A stretch of DNA of 59,778 bases. Origin: Gemmatimonadales bacterium (GTDB lineage: Bacteria > Gemmatimonadota > Gemmatimonadetes > Palauibacterales > Palauibacteraceae). Below the pieces are notes generated by a model that was not told the origin of the DNA, did not search any database, and was given only the letters and a program-made list of their open reading frames with translations. The position numbers were made by a program, and so were the translations under genes. The DNA lies in contig VXMR01000062.1 of the NCBI GenBank assembly GCA_009841005.1, positions 1-59,778 on the forward strand, in the 5' to 3' direction. Position 1 is the stretch's first letter. Each line of letters begins with the position of its first letter. Below, one piece after another: positions 45,423 to 53,098 of this stretch.

Positions 45423-45529
45423 TCCGTTGCCTCCATGCGCTGCGTCGTCCAGCCTCCGCCGCGGCCCAACTCGTGGCGGATCGTCAGACACGATACAACC
45501 GGCGAATCTCCGCGGCAGGTGTTTCCGGT

Positions 45530-48500
45530 TTAGCGGCAGCCGCCGCCGCGGCCCCAGCTCATGGTGGGGGGCGGGTCGCGTCTCAGCGCTTCCAGATATG
45601 CGAACGGATCGGATCCGGCGAGCCGGTTCCGGTTGGTCACGGCCGCGATCCGGTTCGGGGCGGGGTTCAGCGGATCCGGCTCCGGGTCCAGGTCGACTGG
45701 AGCAGGCGCGGTGTCCGCCTCTCCCTCCACGGCGGGGACCGTCTCGCGGCTCAGCCGCAGTTCGGGGCTCAGGCGCAGGGGATACACCCCCTCGGCGAGC
45801 ACGTTGTACGTCGCGCCGTCCTTCTGGAGCGTGCCGTCGATGTAAAGGAAGGGTTCGAGACGGATCGCGGCGCGGCATTTTTGATATACCTCGGGCCTCA
45901 CGATCGCGTTGACGGGCCCGGATTCGTCCTCCATGAGGATGAAGATGTAGCCGTTGGCCGTATGCGGACGCTGACGGGCCACGACGATCCCGGCCACCCG
46001 CACCTCGCTCCGGTTCGGAAGGCCGGGGAAGCGGGCCGAGGAGACGGTGCGCTCGGGGAGGCGGTCGCCCACGAGCGCGAACGGGTGATGCAGCGAGGCG
46101 GCGAGGGAGAGGATGCGGTACTCCGCGATCATCTTCTCCATGTCGTGCGTGCCCGCGAAGCGCAGGTCCGCACAGGGGTCGTCGAGCGCGAGTTCGATCT
46201 GGCCCTGGTCCGAGCGGTCGGCGCTTCGGCGTCCGCGGACGGGCGGCACGTCCCCGCCCAGCCCCGCGGCGTTCGTCGCGAGTTCGCGGCGCCGGCGCTC
46301 CGCCTCCGTCTCGGCCTCCGGGCCCAGCCAGAGCCCCGTCTGCCACAGCAGGTCGCGGCGTTCGATCCCCAGCGAGTCGAGCCCGCCGACCCAGATCAGG
46401 TTCTCGATCGCGGCCCGCTTGAGCGCGGCCGGGGTGCGGCGCAGAAAATCGGGCAGCGACGCGAACGGTCCGCCGCGCTCGCGCTCGTCCACCACGAGTT
46501 CGGCCGCCTCCGTACCCCAGTCGCGGACCATGCCGAGTCCGATCCGGACATCGTCTCCCTCGGCGGTGCAGGCGACCCGGCTGACGTTCAGATCCGGCAG
46601 CAGGACGCCGACCCCGTGCCGGCGCGCGTCGCGCCCGATCGCGTCGAGTGAATAGAACCCCATCGGCTGGTTGTTGAAGAGCCCCACGTAGTACTCGGCC
46701 GGATAGCGGTCGCGGAGCCAGGCGGACTGGAAGGCGAGGAGCCCGAACGCCACCGCGTGCGACTTCGGGAACCCGAACTCCGAGAACGCGACGACCTGCT
46801 CGAACACCTTCTTCGCGGTGGGGCTGCCGACCCCCTTCGCCGCCGCGCCGTCCCGGAATGTCGTCCAGTACCCCAGCAGCGCCTCGCGCGAGCGCTTGCG
46901 GCTCATGGCGCGCCGCAGCCCCTCGGCCTGGCCGTCGCTGAAGCCCGCGAGCGCCTTGCACACCTGCAGCACCTGGTCCTGGAAGATGATCACGCCCAGC
47001 GTCTCGCCGAGCACCTCCTCGAGCAGCGGATGGTCGTAGGGAACGACGTAGTCCGGGTTCTTGCGCAGCTGCTCGCGTCGCCGGACGTAGGGGTTCACCG
47101 CCCCGCCGACGATTGGACCCGGCCGCACGATCGCGACCTGGACCGCGAGGTCGCCCAGGTTCCGGGGCCGCACCCGCCGCAGCATCTGGATCTGCGCGCG
47201 ACTCTCGACCTGGAAGAGGCCCACCGTGTCTCCCGAACAGATGCGGTCGTAGATCCTCTCGTCCTCATAGTCGATGCGGGAGAGGTCGGGGGCCTCGCCG
47301 TGGCGCGCGTGGATCGTCTCCACCGCCTCCTCGACGAGCGACAGCATCCCGAGCGCGAGGAAATCGATCTTGATGAACCTCGCGTCGTCGCAGGAGTCCT
47401 TGTCCCACTGGCAGAGGACGCGCCCCTCCCACGCGGCGGGCTCGAGGGGGACGATCTCCACCAGCGGCCGGCTCGAGATGATCATCCCGCCCACGTGCTG
47501 GGAGATGTGCCGCGGGAGTCCCCTGATCTCCTCGGCCAGTTCGGCGAAGGCCCGCCAGATCCGCGAGTTCGCGCGCGCCTCGAGGCCGGGGATGCGCTCC
47601 AGTTCGGCCATGAACCCGTCCTCTCCGGGTTCGGCGAGTTTGGCCAGCTTCTCCACGTCGCCGACCGGGAGGCTGAGCGCCTTGCCCAGTTCGCGCACGA
47701 TCGAGCGCGTGCGGTAGGTGGGGAAGGTGCACACGAGCCCGACGTGGTCGTACCCGTAGCGCTCGTAGACCGCGAGGATCAGTTCCTCGCGAATATCGCG
47801 CGCAAAGTCGATGTCGATGTCCGGGACGCTCTCCATGGCGTCGTTCAGGAACCGGCCGAGAAAGAGGTTCGTCTGCACCGGATCCACGTGGGAGAGTCCG
47901 ATCAGATAACAGATGACGGAGGAGACCGAGGACCCCCGTCCGCGTCCCGGCGGAAGCAGTTGGCGCGGCATCGAGTCGCCCCGCACGCGATGCGCGACCT
48001 CCCGGGCGAGTTCGAGGATGTCGTGATAGACGAGAAAGAACCCGGCCAGGTCGTGGCGGTCGACGAGCGCGAGTTCGGTAGCGAGGCGTTCCTCGGCTTC
48101 GCGGCGGTATCGGCTGCCGGGGGGATAGCGGACCTCGAACGCCCTGCGGCAGACCTGGTGGAGTACGCGCATCGCGGGGGCGAAGCCGCTCCCCTTGAAA
48201 TCGGGGAAGCGGTAGCCGAGATCGGACGTGAGATCGAACGCCCGGCAGCGCTCGGCGATCGCACGCGTGTTGCGGAGCGCATCGGGCCGCGATGCGAAGC
48301 GCCACGCCATCTCCCGGGGCGAGGCGAGGTGAAAGCAGGCGTTGGGGCGGCGGAGTTCGTGCGAATCGTCGACCGTCGTCCGGTTCCGGATCGCGACCAG
48401 GATGTCCTGGAGACGGTGCCGGTCGGCGACGTGGTAGTGGACGTTGCCCGTGGCCACGACCGGGATGCGGAGCCGGTCGGCCAGCGCGCCCAGCGCCCGG

Positions 48501-49072
48501 CCGCGCGCGAGGTCGCCGTGGACCGCGTTGTTCTGGAGTTCGACGAAGAGGCTGCCGGGACCGAAGGCGTCGCGCAGACGGCCCGCCAGTCGCTCGGCTT
48601 CGTCCGTCCCCCGTTCGAGCGCCGCCAGGAGGGGACTCCGGCGGCACCCGGTGAGGAGGATGAGTCCCTCGGGCCGCTCGAGGAGCGCGTCGAGGTCGAG
48701 CCGGGGTTTTCCGCGCGGACTCTCCATGTGCGCCCGGGTGATGAGACGGCACAGGTTCGCATACCCCGCCGCGCTCTCCGCCAACACCGTGACGTGGCAG
48801 TCGTCGACCGCTTCGTCGGACCCCTCCTCCGCGAACGCCGAGGCGAGGGTGAGTTCGGCGCCCGTGATCGGCTGGAGTCCGTGGGCGTGGGCGAACTGTG
48901 CGAACTCCATCGAGCCGTACAGCCCGTCGTGGTCGGTGAGCGCGAGCGCGGGATAGCCCAGTTCGAGCGCGCGCGCCGCGAGTTCCTCGGGCCGCGACGC
49001 CCCATCGAGAAAGGAGTAGGCGGAGTGCGCGTGCAGTTCGACGTAGTCGACGCTTCGCGAAGGGGTGACCAC
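45530..49072 (-). CDS. dnaE2: Error-prone DNA polymerase (DnaE2/ImuC)
   Basis: An alpha-type C-family polymerase for damage-induced mutagenesis. About 1180 residues: PHP domain from ELHAHSAYSFLDGAS to about 250, the polymerase core with the catalytic aspartates in PDIDIDFARDIRE, the fingers region (GRGSSVSSVICYLIG, HISQHVGGMIIS, KIDFLALGMLSLV, LFQVESRAQ, VRPGPIVGGAVNPYV), then helix-hairpin-helix and an OB fold with GIVVARQRPHTANGYIFI. A proline/acid-rich tail ends PPPTMSWGRGGGCR. GTG 49072 is chosen because homology begins there, five nt after the DUF6504 stop. Operates with ImuB encoded upstream. Confidence 0.95.
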   Translation of the reverse strand: MVTPSRSVDYVELHAHSAYSFLDGASRPEELAARALELGYPALALTDHDGLYGSMEFAQFAHAHGLQPITGAELTLASAFAEEGSDEAVDDCHVTVLAESAAGYANLCRLITRAHMESPRGKPRLDLDALLERPEGLILLTGCRRSPLLAALERGTDEAERLAGRLRDAFGPGSLFVELQNNAVHGDLARGRALGALADRLRIPVVATGNVHYHVADRHRLQDILVAIRNRTTVDDSHELRRPNACFHLASPREMAWRFASRPDALRNTRAIAERCRAFDLTSDLGYRFPDFKGSGFAPAMRVLHQVCRRAFEVRYPPGSRYRREAEERLATELALVDRHDLAGFFLVYHDILELAREVAHRVRGDSMPRQLLPPGRGRGSSVSSVICYLIGLSHVDPVQTNLFLGRFLNDAMESVPDIDIDFARDIREELILAVYERYGYDHVGLVCTFPTYRTRSIVRELGKALSLPVGDVEKLAKLAEPGEDGFMAELERIPGLEARANSRIWRAFAELAEEIRGLPRHISQHVGGMIISSRPLVEIVPLEPAAWEGRVLCQWDKDSCDDARFIKIDFLALGMLSLVEEAVETIHARHGEAPDLSRIDYEDERIYDRICSGDTVGLFQVESRAQIQMLRRVRPRNLGDLAVQVAIVRPGPIVGGAVNPYVRRREQLRKNPDYVVPYDHPLLEEVLGETLGVIIFQDQVLQVCKALAGFSDGQAEGLRRAMSRKRSREALLGYWTTFRDGAAAKGVGSPTAKKVFEQVVAFSEFGFPKSHAVAFGLLAFQSAWLRDRYPAEYYVGLFNNQPMGFYSLDAIGRDARRHGVGVLLPDLNVSRVACTAEGDDVRIGLGMVRDWGTEAAELVVDERERGGPFASLPDFLRRTPAALKRAAIENLIWVGGLDSLGIERRDLLWQTGLWLGPEAETEAERRRRELATNAAGLGGDVPPVRGRRSADRSDQGQIELALDDPCADLRFAGTHDMEKMIAEYRILSLAASLHHPFALVGDRLPERTVSSARFPGLPNRSEVRVAGIVVARQRPHTANGYIFILMEDESGPVNAIVRPEVYQKCRAAIRLEPFLYIDGTLQKDGATYNVLAEGVYPLRLSPELRLSRETVPAVEGEADTAPAPVDLDPEPDPLNPAPNRIAAVTNRNRLAGSDPFAYLEALRRDPPPTMSWGRGGGCR

Positions 49073-49077
49073 GGCGG

Positions 49078-49347
49078 CTATTCCGGCTGCAGGAACCAGC
49101 GATCCAGCATCAGATCGTGGTACGCCGTGAGGTGGGCGCCGTTCTCGAGCAGAATCGAGAAGTAGACGCGCGAGATCGGTTCCCTCCACCACTCGTCGTC
49201 GATCCGCCACTGGTCGAACACGTCGCCGATCCGTCGCCAGCGCCCCCGGATCTCGAGGCTCACGGGCACCCCGGCGGCGCCGAGCCGGACCCGCACCGGC
49301 CGCGGGCGGTTGAGCGGCCGCAGCTTCCCCGCGGACGGCTTCGCCAC
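49078..49347 (-). CDS. Small DUF6504-like protein of the imuB-dnaE2 cassette
   Basis: An 89-residue protein between imuB and dnaE2. The core PRPVRVRLGAAGVPVSLEIR, then GRWRRIGDVFDQWRIDDEWW, RVYFSILLENGAHLTAYHD and DRWFLQPE matches the beta-rich DUF6504 type known beside Y-family polymerases; the name is from memory. Start at GTG 49347 (or TTG 49356, overlapping the imuB stop). Function unknown, but the strict position between the two mutasome genes suggests it belongs to the complex. Confidence 0.72.
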   Translation of the reverse strand: MAKPSAGKLRPLNRPRPVRVRLGAAGVPVSLEIRGRWRRIGDVFDQWRIDDEWWREPISRVYFSILLENGAHLTAYHDLMLDRWFLQPE

Positions 49348-49348
49348 T

Positions 49349-50623
49349 CTACGCAATTTCCATGAGCGCGTGCCGGCGCTCGGGGAGCCGGGAGTTCGGC
49401 TCGAGTTCGAGCACCCGGTACAGCGCGGCGGCGCCCAGCCGCAGCCGCAGCACACGCGCGGCGCGCCGGAACGCGGGCAGCAGTTCGCCATCCTTCGTCT
49501 CCAGCGAACCGAGCGCGCGGGCCGCGCCTTCCCTCGGGTCGAAGAGCCCGGTCTGCGCGCTCGCCGGGCCGAAGCGGAAGAGTTCGAGCCGCAGCGTCTC
49601 GACCGCGCGGCAGGGCCGGTCGAGCGCGATCCGCGAGCGGAGGAACGCCCCGAGCCGTTCGGGCTCGCTCGTGGGTTCCCGGGCAATCGCGCGAATGGAC
49701 CAGGAGCCGCCGTCCTCGAGGCTCGCCGACACCCTGAGGCCGCGGACGCTCTTGCCTCGCCGCCGCGGATGCTCGAGCGCGCGACCGATGAGCCGGTCGA
49801 GCGCGGCGTGCAGCAGTTCGAGCTGCCCGATCGGGCTCGGAAAGTCGAGCGCGACGCGAATCGGCCGGGCCGGCGCCTCCGGCCGCACACGATCGATGCG
49901 CGTCCCCCGCGCCCAGGCGAGCGCCCGGCGCCCATCGGCCCCGAACTGCGACACGAGCGCCGGCTCGGGCATGCGCACGATCCCCGCCAGCCGCTCGACC
50001 CCGAGCCGCTTCAGCCGCTCGACCATGCGCGGCGACACCGGCAGCACATCGACCGGCTGCGGGGCCAGAAACGCAGCGAGGTCGGCCGGCGCCACGCAGA
50101 CGGCCGCGCCCGGCCGACCGGAACCCGCCGACCCCGTCGACCGGGCAGACTCCGCGGACCGCGCCGCGACCCAGGCCGCGAATTTCCCCGGCGCGCAGCC
50201 GATCCGGGCGCTCGCCGCGAGCCACGGCGACAGCGCCTCGAGCCGCGCCCGGAGCCCCGCGATCTGACGCTCCGGCGGGCCGTACAGGCGTTCGAGTCCG
50301 TCGACCCCCACGAAGAACCGCCCCCGATCCACCGACCGTTCGACGACCGGACTCCAGCCGCGGAGGACTTCCGCGATCCGGTCGCGCGCCGCGTCGTGGA
50401 AATCCGGATCCGGTTCGCAGAGGACGAGCGAGGGGCAGAGCGCGATTGCCTGCGAGACGATCATCCCCGGCTCGACTCCGAAGGAGGCCGCGAGCGCGCA
50501 CCCCATCTCGATGCGGCGGCGGTCTCCCACCGTCGGCAGCGCGAGCGGCGGGTCCGCGAGCGACGGCGTCCGGGCCCGCTCCAGTTCCAGTTCGAACCCC
50601 GGCCACCAGAGGCAGAGCGCCAT
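49349..50623 (-). CDS. imuB: ImuB-like Y-family DNA polymerase homologue
   Basis: A 424-residue DinB/UmuC-fold protein that in other bacteria bridges DnaE2 to the sliding clamp and lacks polymerase activity itself. It begins ALCLWWPGFELELER; the palm segments CEPDPDFHDAARDRI, VERSVDRGRFFVGVDGLERLYG and the HhH region MVERLKRLGVERLAGIV are visible. The usual acidic pair of active Y polymerases (DE in the SIDE motif) is not seen. ATG 50623 has GGGAG close upstream; ATG 50647 is possible. imuA is not present next to it. Confidence 0.9.
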   Translation of the reverse strand: MALCLWWPGFELELERARTPSLADPPLALPTVGDRRRIEMGCALAASFGVEPGMIVSQAIALCPSLVLCEPDPDFHDAARDRIAEVLRGWSPVVERSVDRGRFFVGVDGLERLYGPPERQIAGLRARLEALSPWLAASARIGCAPGKFAAWVAARSAESARSTGSAGSGRPGAAVCVAPADLAAFLAPQPVDVLPVSPRMVERLKRLGVERLAGIVRMPEPALVSQFGADGRRALAWARGTRIDRVRPEAPARPIRVALDFPSPIGQLELLHAALDRLIGRALEHPRRRGKSVRGLRVSASLEDGGSWSIRAIAREPTSEPERLGAFLRSRIALDRPCRAVETLRLELFRFGPASAQTGLFDPREGAARALGSLETKDGELLPAFRRAARVLRLRLGAAALYRVLELEPNSRLPERRHALMEIA

Positions 50624-50916
50624 CCGGCTCCCGCGACCTGCGTCCATGCGACCTTTCCAAACCCGAGAAAACCGAATAAAGACCGAAAATCGGGTCGGCT
50701 AACCTAGCGGATCACGGGTGGGATGCAAGGGGGGACATCTTCCGTCAACGGACCTCCATCACCGCACCAGCCTCGGGATCTCCCAGCCGCTGACGCACAT
50801 GCCGAAGCGTCTCGGCGTAGAATCGCCCGAGCTCGTCCTCCTCTCACGCCGCTGAGGAGCACGGAGGAGCTTGCCAGCGACGGCCCGGCCACCTCAGTCC
50901 GGGGCGGCGCGCAGAA

Positions 50917-50935
50917 GAGTTTCACGGAGTTTCAC
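50917..50935. repeat. Two direct copies of GAGTTTCAC, 10-bp period
   Basis: GAGTTTCAC occurs at 50917-50925 and 50927-50935 with one base between, so the copies are exactly one helical turn apart, as in many operators. It lies between divergent imuB and the heme-binding-like gene; the bound protein is unknown. Confidence 0.5.
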
Positions 50936-50993
50936 TAACGGCTGCCCGTCTTCCAGCCGAGAGCGTCGGCCGGCTATCCTCGCTTGGACTTGA

Positions 50994-51012
50994 CACCGAT
51001 CCTCTATCGGTG
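50994..51012. promoter_or_regulatory. Inverted repeat upstream of the GlcG/HbpS-like gene
   Basis: CACCGAT and ATCGGTG form a perfect 7-bp inverted repeat with a 5-base centre, about 80 nt before the start codon. Could be an operator or leader hairpin. Confidence 0.4.
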
Positions 51013-51093
51013 CTTGGGCGAAACACCAAGATTCCGCCACGAACCGACCAGTAGCCGATCCTTGTTTCAACACCAACCTCTGGAGGAAAATCG

Positions 51094-51582
51094 ATGCGTG
51101 CCCGTCGCTGTTTCGTTATTCTCTGTCTCGTCGCCCCGGCGCTGACGGCCATCCCCGCCGCCGCCCAGGTCGAGGACCGTCCCATGCTCACCAGCGCCGC
51201 CGCCATGACCATGATTCACGGCTGCCTGACCAAGGCGGAGGAGGAGGGGTGGCGCATGCACATCGCCATCATGGACAACCACGGCAACCTGAAGGGTTAC
51301 CACCGGATGGACGACGCGCAGCTGCTGTCACAGGACATCTCGATGGCCAAGGCCCGCAGCTCGGCCCTGAGCCCGCGGTCGACGCAGCAGTGGGGCGAGA
51401 TCGCCTTCGGCAACGGCGTCTCCGCCGCCGCCTTCGTTCCCGGCATGAATTACTTCGAGGGCGGGCTGCCGATCATGACCGATGACGACCAGCACATCGG
51501 CGGCATCGGGGTCAGCGGCGACACCGGTGCCAACGACGCCATCTGCGCGCAAGCGGGCATCGAAGCCGCGGGCCTGAACTAG
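51094..51582 (+). CDS. Secreted GlcG/HbpS family protein
   Basis: A 162-residue exported protein. Signal peptide MRARRCFVILCLVAPALTAI, cleaved near PAAAQ. The rest is one GlcG/HbpS domain: LTSAAAMTMIHGCLTKAEEEG, MHIAIMDNHGNLKGYHRMDDA, ISMAKARSSAL, GGLPIMTDDDQHIGGIGVSGDTGANDAICAQAG. Members bind heme or small cofactors (HbpS) or are of unknown role (GlcG). ATG 51094 is preceded by GGAGG at good spacing. Confidence 0.88.
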   Translation: MRARRCFVILCLVAPALTAIPAAAQVEDRPMLTSAAAMTMIHGCLTKAEEEGWRMHIAIMDNHGNLKGYHRMDDAQLLSQDISMAKARSSALSPRSTQQWGEIAFGNGVSAAAFVPGMNYFEGGLPIMTDDDQHIGGIGVSGDTGANDAICAQAGIEAAGLN

Positions 51583-51616
51583 GCTGCGGCGGGAGCAGGG
51601 CGACCCGGTCCGAGCG

Positions 51617-51718
51617 TTACCAGCGCAGCGTCGCCACCCGTCGGCGCTCTTCGCCGAGGTACGCGGCCCAGTCGCTCTCCGGGGGGATCGAACGCAGCAG
51701 GGCTTTTGCCACGGGCTG
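51617..51718 (-). pseudogene. Short protein-like remnant ending in the dispersed repeat
   Basis: On the minus strand a 34-codon frame starts after a TAG in the repeat and reads QPVAKALLRS then PPESDWAAYLGEERR and ends ATLRW before TAA. It looks like a genuine C-terminus but has no start codon, and the first third is the repeat itself. Probably the debris of a lost gene. Confidence 0.25.
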
Positions 51719-51724
51719 CTAGAC
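51689..51724 (+). repeat. Dispersed repeat, copy B (36 bp)
   Basis: Differs from the copy at 32308-32342 by one extra C and one T-to-C change: CGAACGCAGCAGGGC, TTTTGCCACGGG, CTGCTAGAC. Between the HbpS-like gene and the DoxX gene, same orientation. Confidence 0.65.
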
Positions 51725-51768
51725 CTCGCTCCGTCGCCGGTCCGGTCGAATCCGGACAGGTTCGACTC

Positions 51769-52224
51769 ATGAACCGGGAGTTGAAGGCGAAAGCGGCGCT
51801 CGCGCCGAGGAGCTGGGCCGCGTTCGTGGCGCGGATGATCCTCGGCCTCATCTTCTTCATGGCCGGGTTCTGGAAGGTGTTCGAACTCGGAGCCGTCCAG
51901 CACGCGCGGGGCCTGTTCGTGGAGGCCTACGCCGACACGTTCCTCCCCGCCTGGTCGCTGTGGGCCGCCGGGGTCGCGATCCCGTTCATCGAACTCGTCT
52001 GCGGGGCGCTGATGCTGGCGGGCTGGCGGCGCCGGATCGCCGCGCTGGGGTTGGGCGGGATCCTCATCCTCGTCACCTTCGGCCACCTGCTCGCCGAACC
52101 CCTCTACGTCTTCAGCGCGCACGTGATCCCGCGCACGCTCCTGCTCATCATCGTCCTCCTCCTGTTCGAGGACGACCGCCTCAGCCTGGACGCCCGGCTC
52201 GCCCGCCGCACCGCCTCACGCTGA
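51769..52224 (+). CDS. DoxX family membrane protein
   Basis: A 151-residue protein with four predicted membrane helices: WAAFVARMILGLIFFMAGFW, LWAAGVAIPFIELVCGALML, IAALGLGGILILVTFGHLL and PRTLLLIIVLLLF. Pattern and length fit DoxX/MauE-like proteins, some of which belong to quinone-linked redox systems. ATG 51769 is chosen since helix 1 follows soon; upstream in-frame sequence is not protein-like. Substrate unknown. Confidence 0.85.
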   Translation: MNRELKAKAALAPRSWAAFVARMILGLIFFMAGFWKVFELGAVQHARGLFVEAYADTFLPAWSLWAAGVAIPFIELVCGALMLAGWRRRIAALGLGGILILVTFGHLLAEPLYVFSAHVIPRTLLLIIVLLLFEDDRLSLDARLARRTASR

Positions 52225-52243
52225 CCGCCTCCGCCCCGTTGAT

Positions 52244-52269
52244 ACGGTGTTGACACGACGCAACACCGT
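52244..52269. promoter_or_regulatory. Perfect 9-bp inverted repeat upstream of the toxin-antitoxin-like pair
   Basis: ACGGTGTTG (52244-52252) and CAACACCGT (52261-52269) are exact reverse complements with 8 bases between. It ends 5 nt before the first gene's ATG (52275), so a bound HTH protein would block both transcription and the start region. Likely the autoregulatory operator of the pair; inferred. Confidence 0.6.
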
Positions 52270-52274
52270 GGGGC

Positions 52275-52511
52275 ATGATCAGGCTCCGGAGACACCCGAA
52301 GAAGGACATCGAGAAGGCGCTGGCCATCGCCCGAAAGGCCGGATGGACGGTCATCCCGAAAACGTCCGGACATAACTGGGGCGTGATGTACTGCCCGGCG
52401 ACCGAGACGCGCCGCTGCCGGATGTCCATCGCGTCGACACCACGCAATCCGGGCGACCTTGCCAGCAGGGTCCTGAGAGTCGTGCGCCAGTGTCCTCACG
52501 GAAAGCAATGA
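52275..52511 (+). CDS. HicA-like small protein (putative toxin)
   Basis: A 78-residue basic protein: MIRLRRHPKKDIEKALAIAR, KAGWTVIPKTSGHNWGVMYCP and SIASTPRNPGDLASRVLRVV. The short alpha-beta-beta-beta-alpha plan with a conserved His after a lysine-rich turn resembles HicA-type mRNA interferases (double-stranded RNA-binding fold), but it is not the canonical HicA pattern. Ends in ATGA overlap with the HTH gene. Toxin activity is inferred from size, fold and context. Confidence 0.6.
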   Translation: MIRLRRHPKKDIEKALAIARKAGWTVIPKTSGHNWGVMYCPATETRRCRMSIASTPRNPGDLASRVLRVVRQCPHGKQ

Positions 52512-53071
52512 GAAGTCGAGCGATGAAGATTCACAGTTTCACCTTGATCGTTGAAGGCGTGGACATCCATGAGCAGGATGTGTTCGACGCCCTCTACGAA
52601 GCCGGCTGCGATGACGCCCTGATTGCAACAACGAACGGAGTCCAAGTCATGGACTTCGGACGCGAGGCGGCGAGTCTCTATGAGGCGATCTCCTCGGCGA
52701 TCACGGACGCCGAATCGGTCGATGGCCTTCGGGTAGTTCGGATCGCGGACCCCGACCTGGTGTCGATGTCGGAAATCGCGGCCCGGATCGGGCGCTCGCG
52801 CGAGTGCGTCCGGCTGTGGGTGAACGGAAAGCGCGGGCCGGGCGGATTCCCGGCGCCCCTCAACAACCCTCATGACCGGTATCGGTTCTGGCGCTGGTCC
52901 GACGTGGAAGGCTGGCTGAGAGGAGTCCTTGGTGGCGAACCGTGGTCAGCCGAGGATCACCTGCGGGCGGCGATCAACGCGGCGCTCGAATTGCGCCACC
53001 ACTTCCGCCAACTCGATCCGCAGGACCGACCCGACCTGCGCGCCCTCGCCGGCCCTGCCCTTAGCGGCTGA
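52508..53071 (+). CDS. Helix-turn-helix partner protein (putative antitoxin)
   Basis: A 187-residue protein with two parts. Residues of about 6-80 form a ferredoxin-like or HicB-like domain (MKIHSFTLIVEGVDIHEQDV, FDALYEAGCDDALIATTNGV). About residues 85-140 form a DNA-binding helix-turn-helix of MerR/AlpA type: LVSMSEIAARIGRSRECVRLWVNGKRGPGGFP followed by a WRWSDVEGWL helix. ATG 52508 overlaps the small gene's stop; ATG 52523 is an alternative with AGAAG upstream. Probably neutralises the preceding product and represses the operon through the inverted repeat. Confidence 0.65.
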   Translation: MRSRAMKIHSFTLIVEGVDIHEQDVFDALYEAGCDDALIATTNGVQVMDFGREAASLYEAISSAITDAESVDGLRVVRIADPDLVSMSEIAARIGRSRECVRLWVNGKRGPGGFPAPLNNPHDRYRFWRWSDVEGWLRGVLGGEPWSAEDHLRAAINAALELRHHFRQLDPQDRPDLRALAGPALSG

Positions 53072-53098
53072 GACTCCTTCCGGCGTTCGATTCCCGGT

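Larger units (their letters stand above)
50624..51093. other. Divergent intergenic region, imuB / heme-binding-like gene
   Basis: About 470 bases with no supported gene on either strand. It holds an AT-rich imuB-proximal segment (50650-50700) with repeated ACCGAA-type words and a CCGA-TTT-TCGG imperfect palindrome (on minus), two 9-bp direct repeats at 50917-50935, and an inverted repeat at 50994-51012. A TTGACA at 50990-50995 lacks a matching -10 box. Confidence 0.55.

Noticed and set aside
50990-51018. TTGACA as a -35 box for the HbpS-like gene
   Set aside because: At 16-18 nt spacing no -10-like sequence is found; the following bases are CTTGGG.
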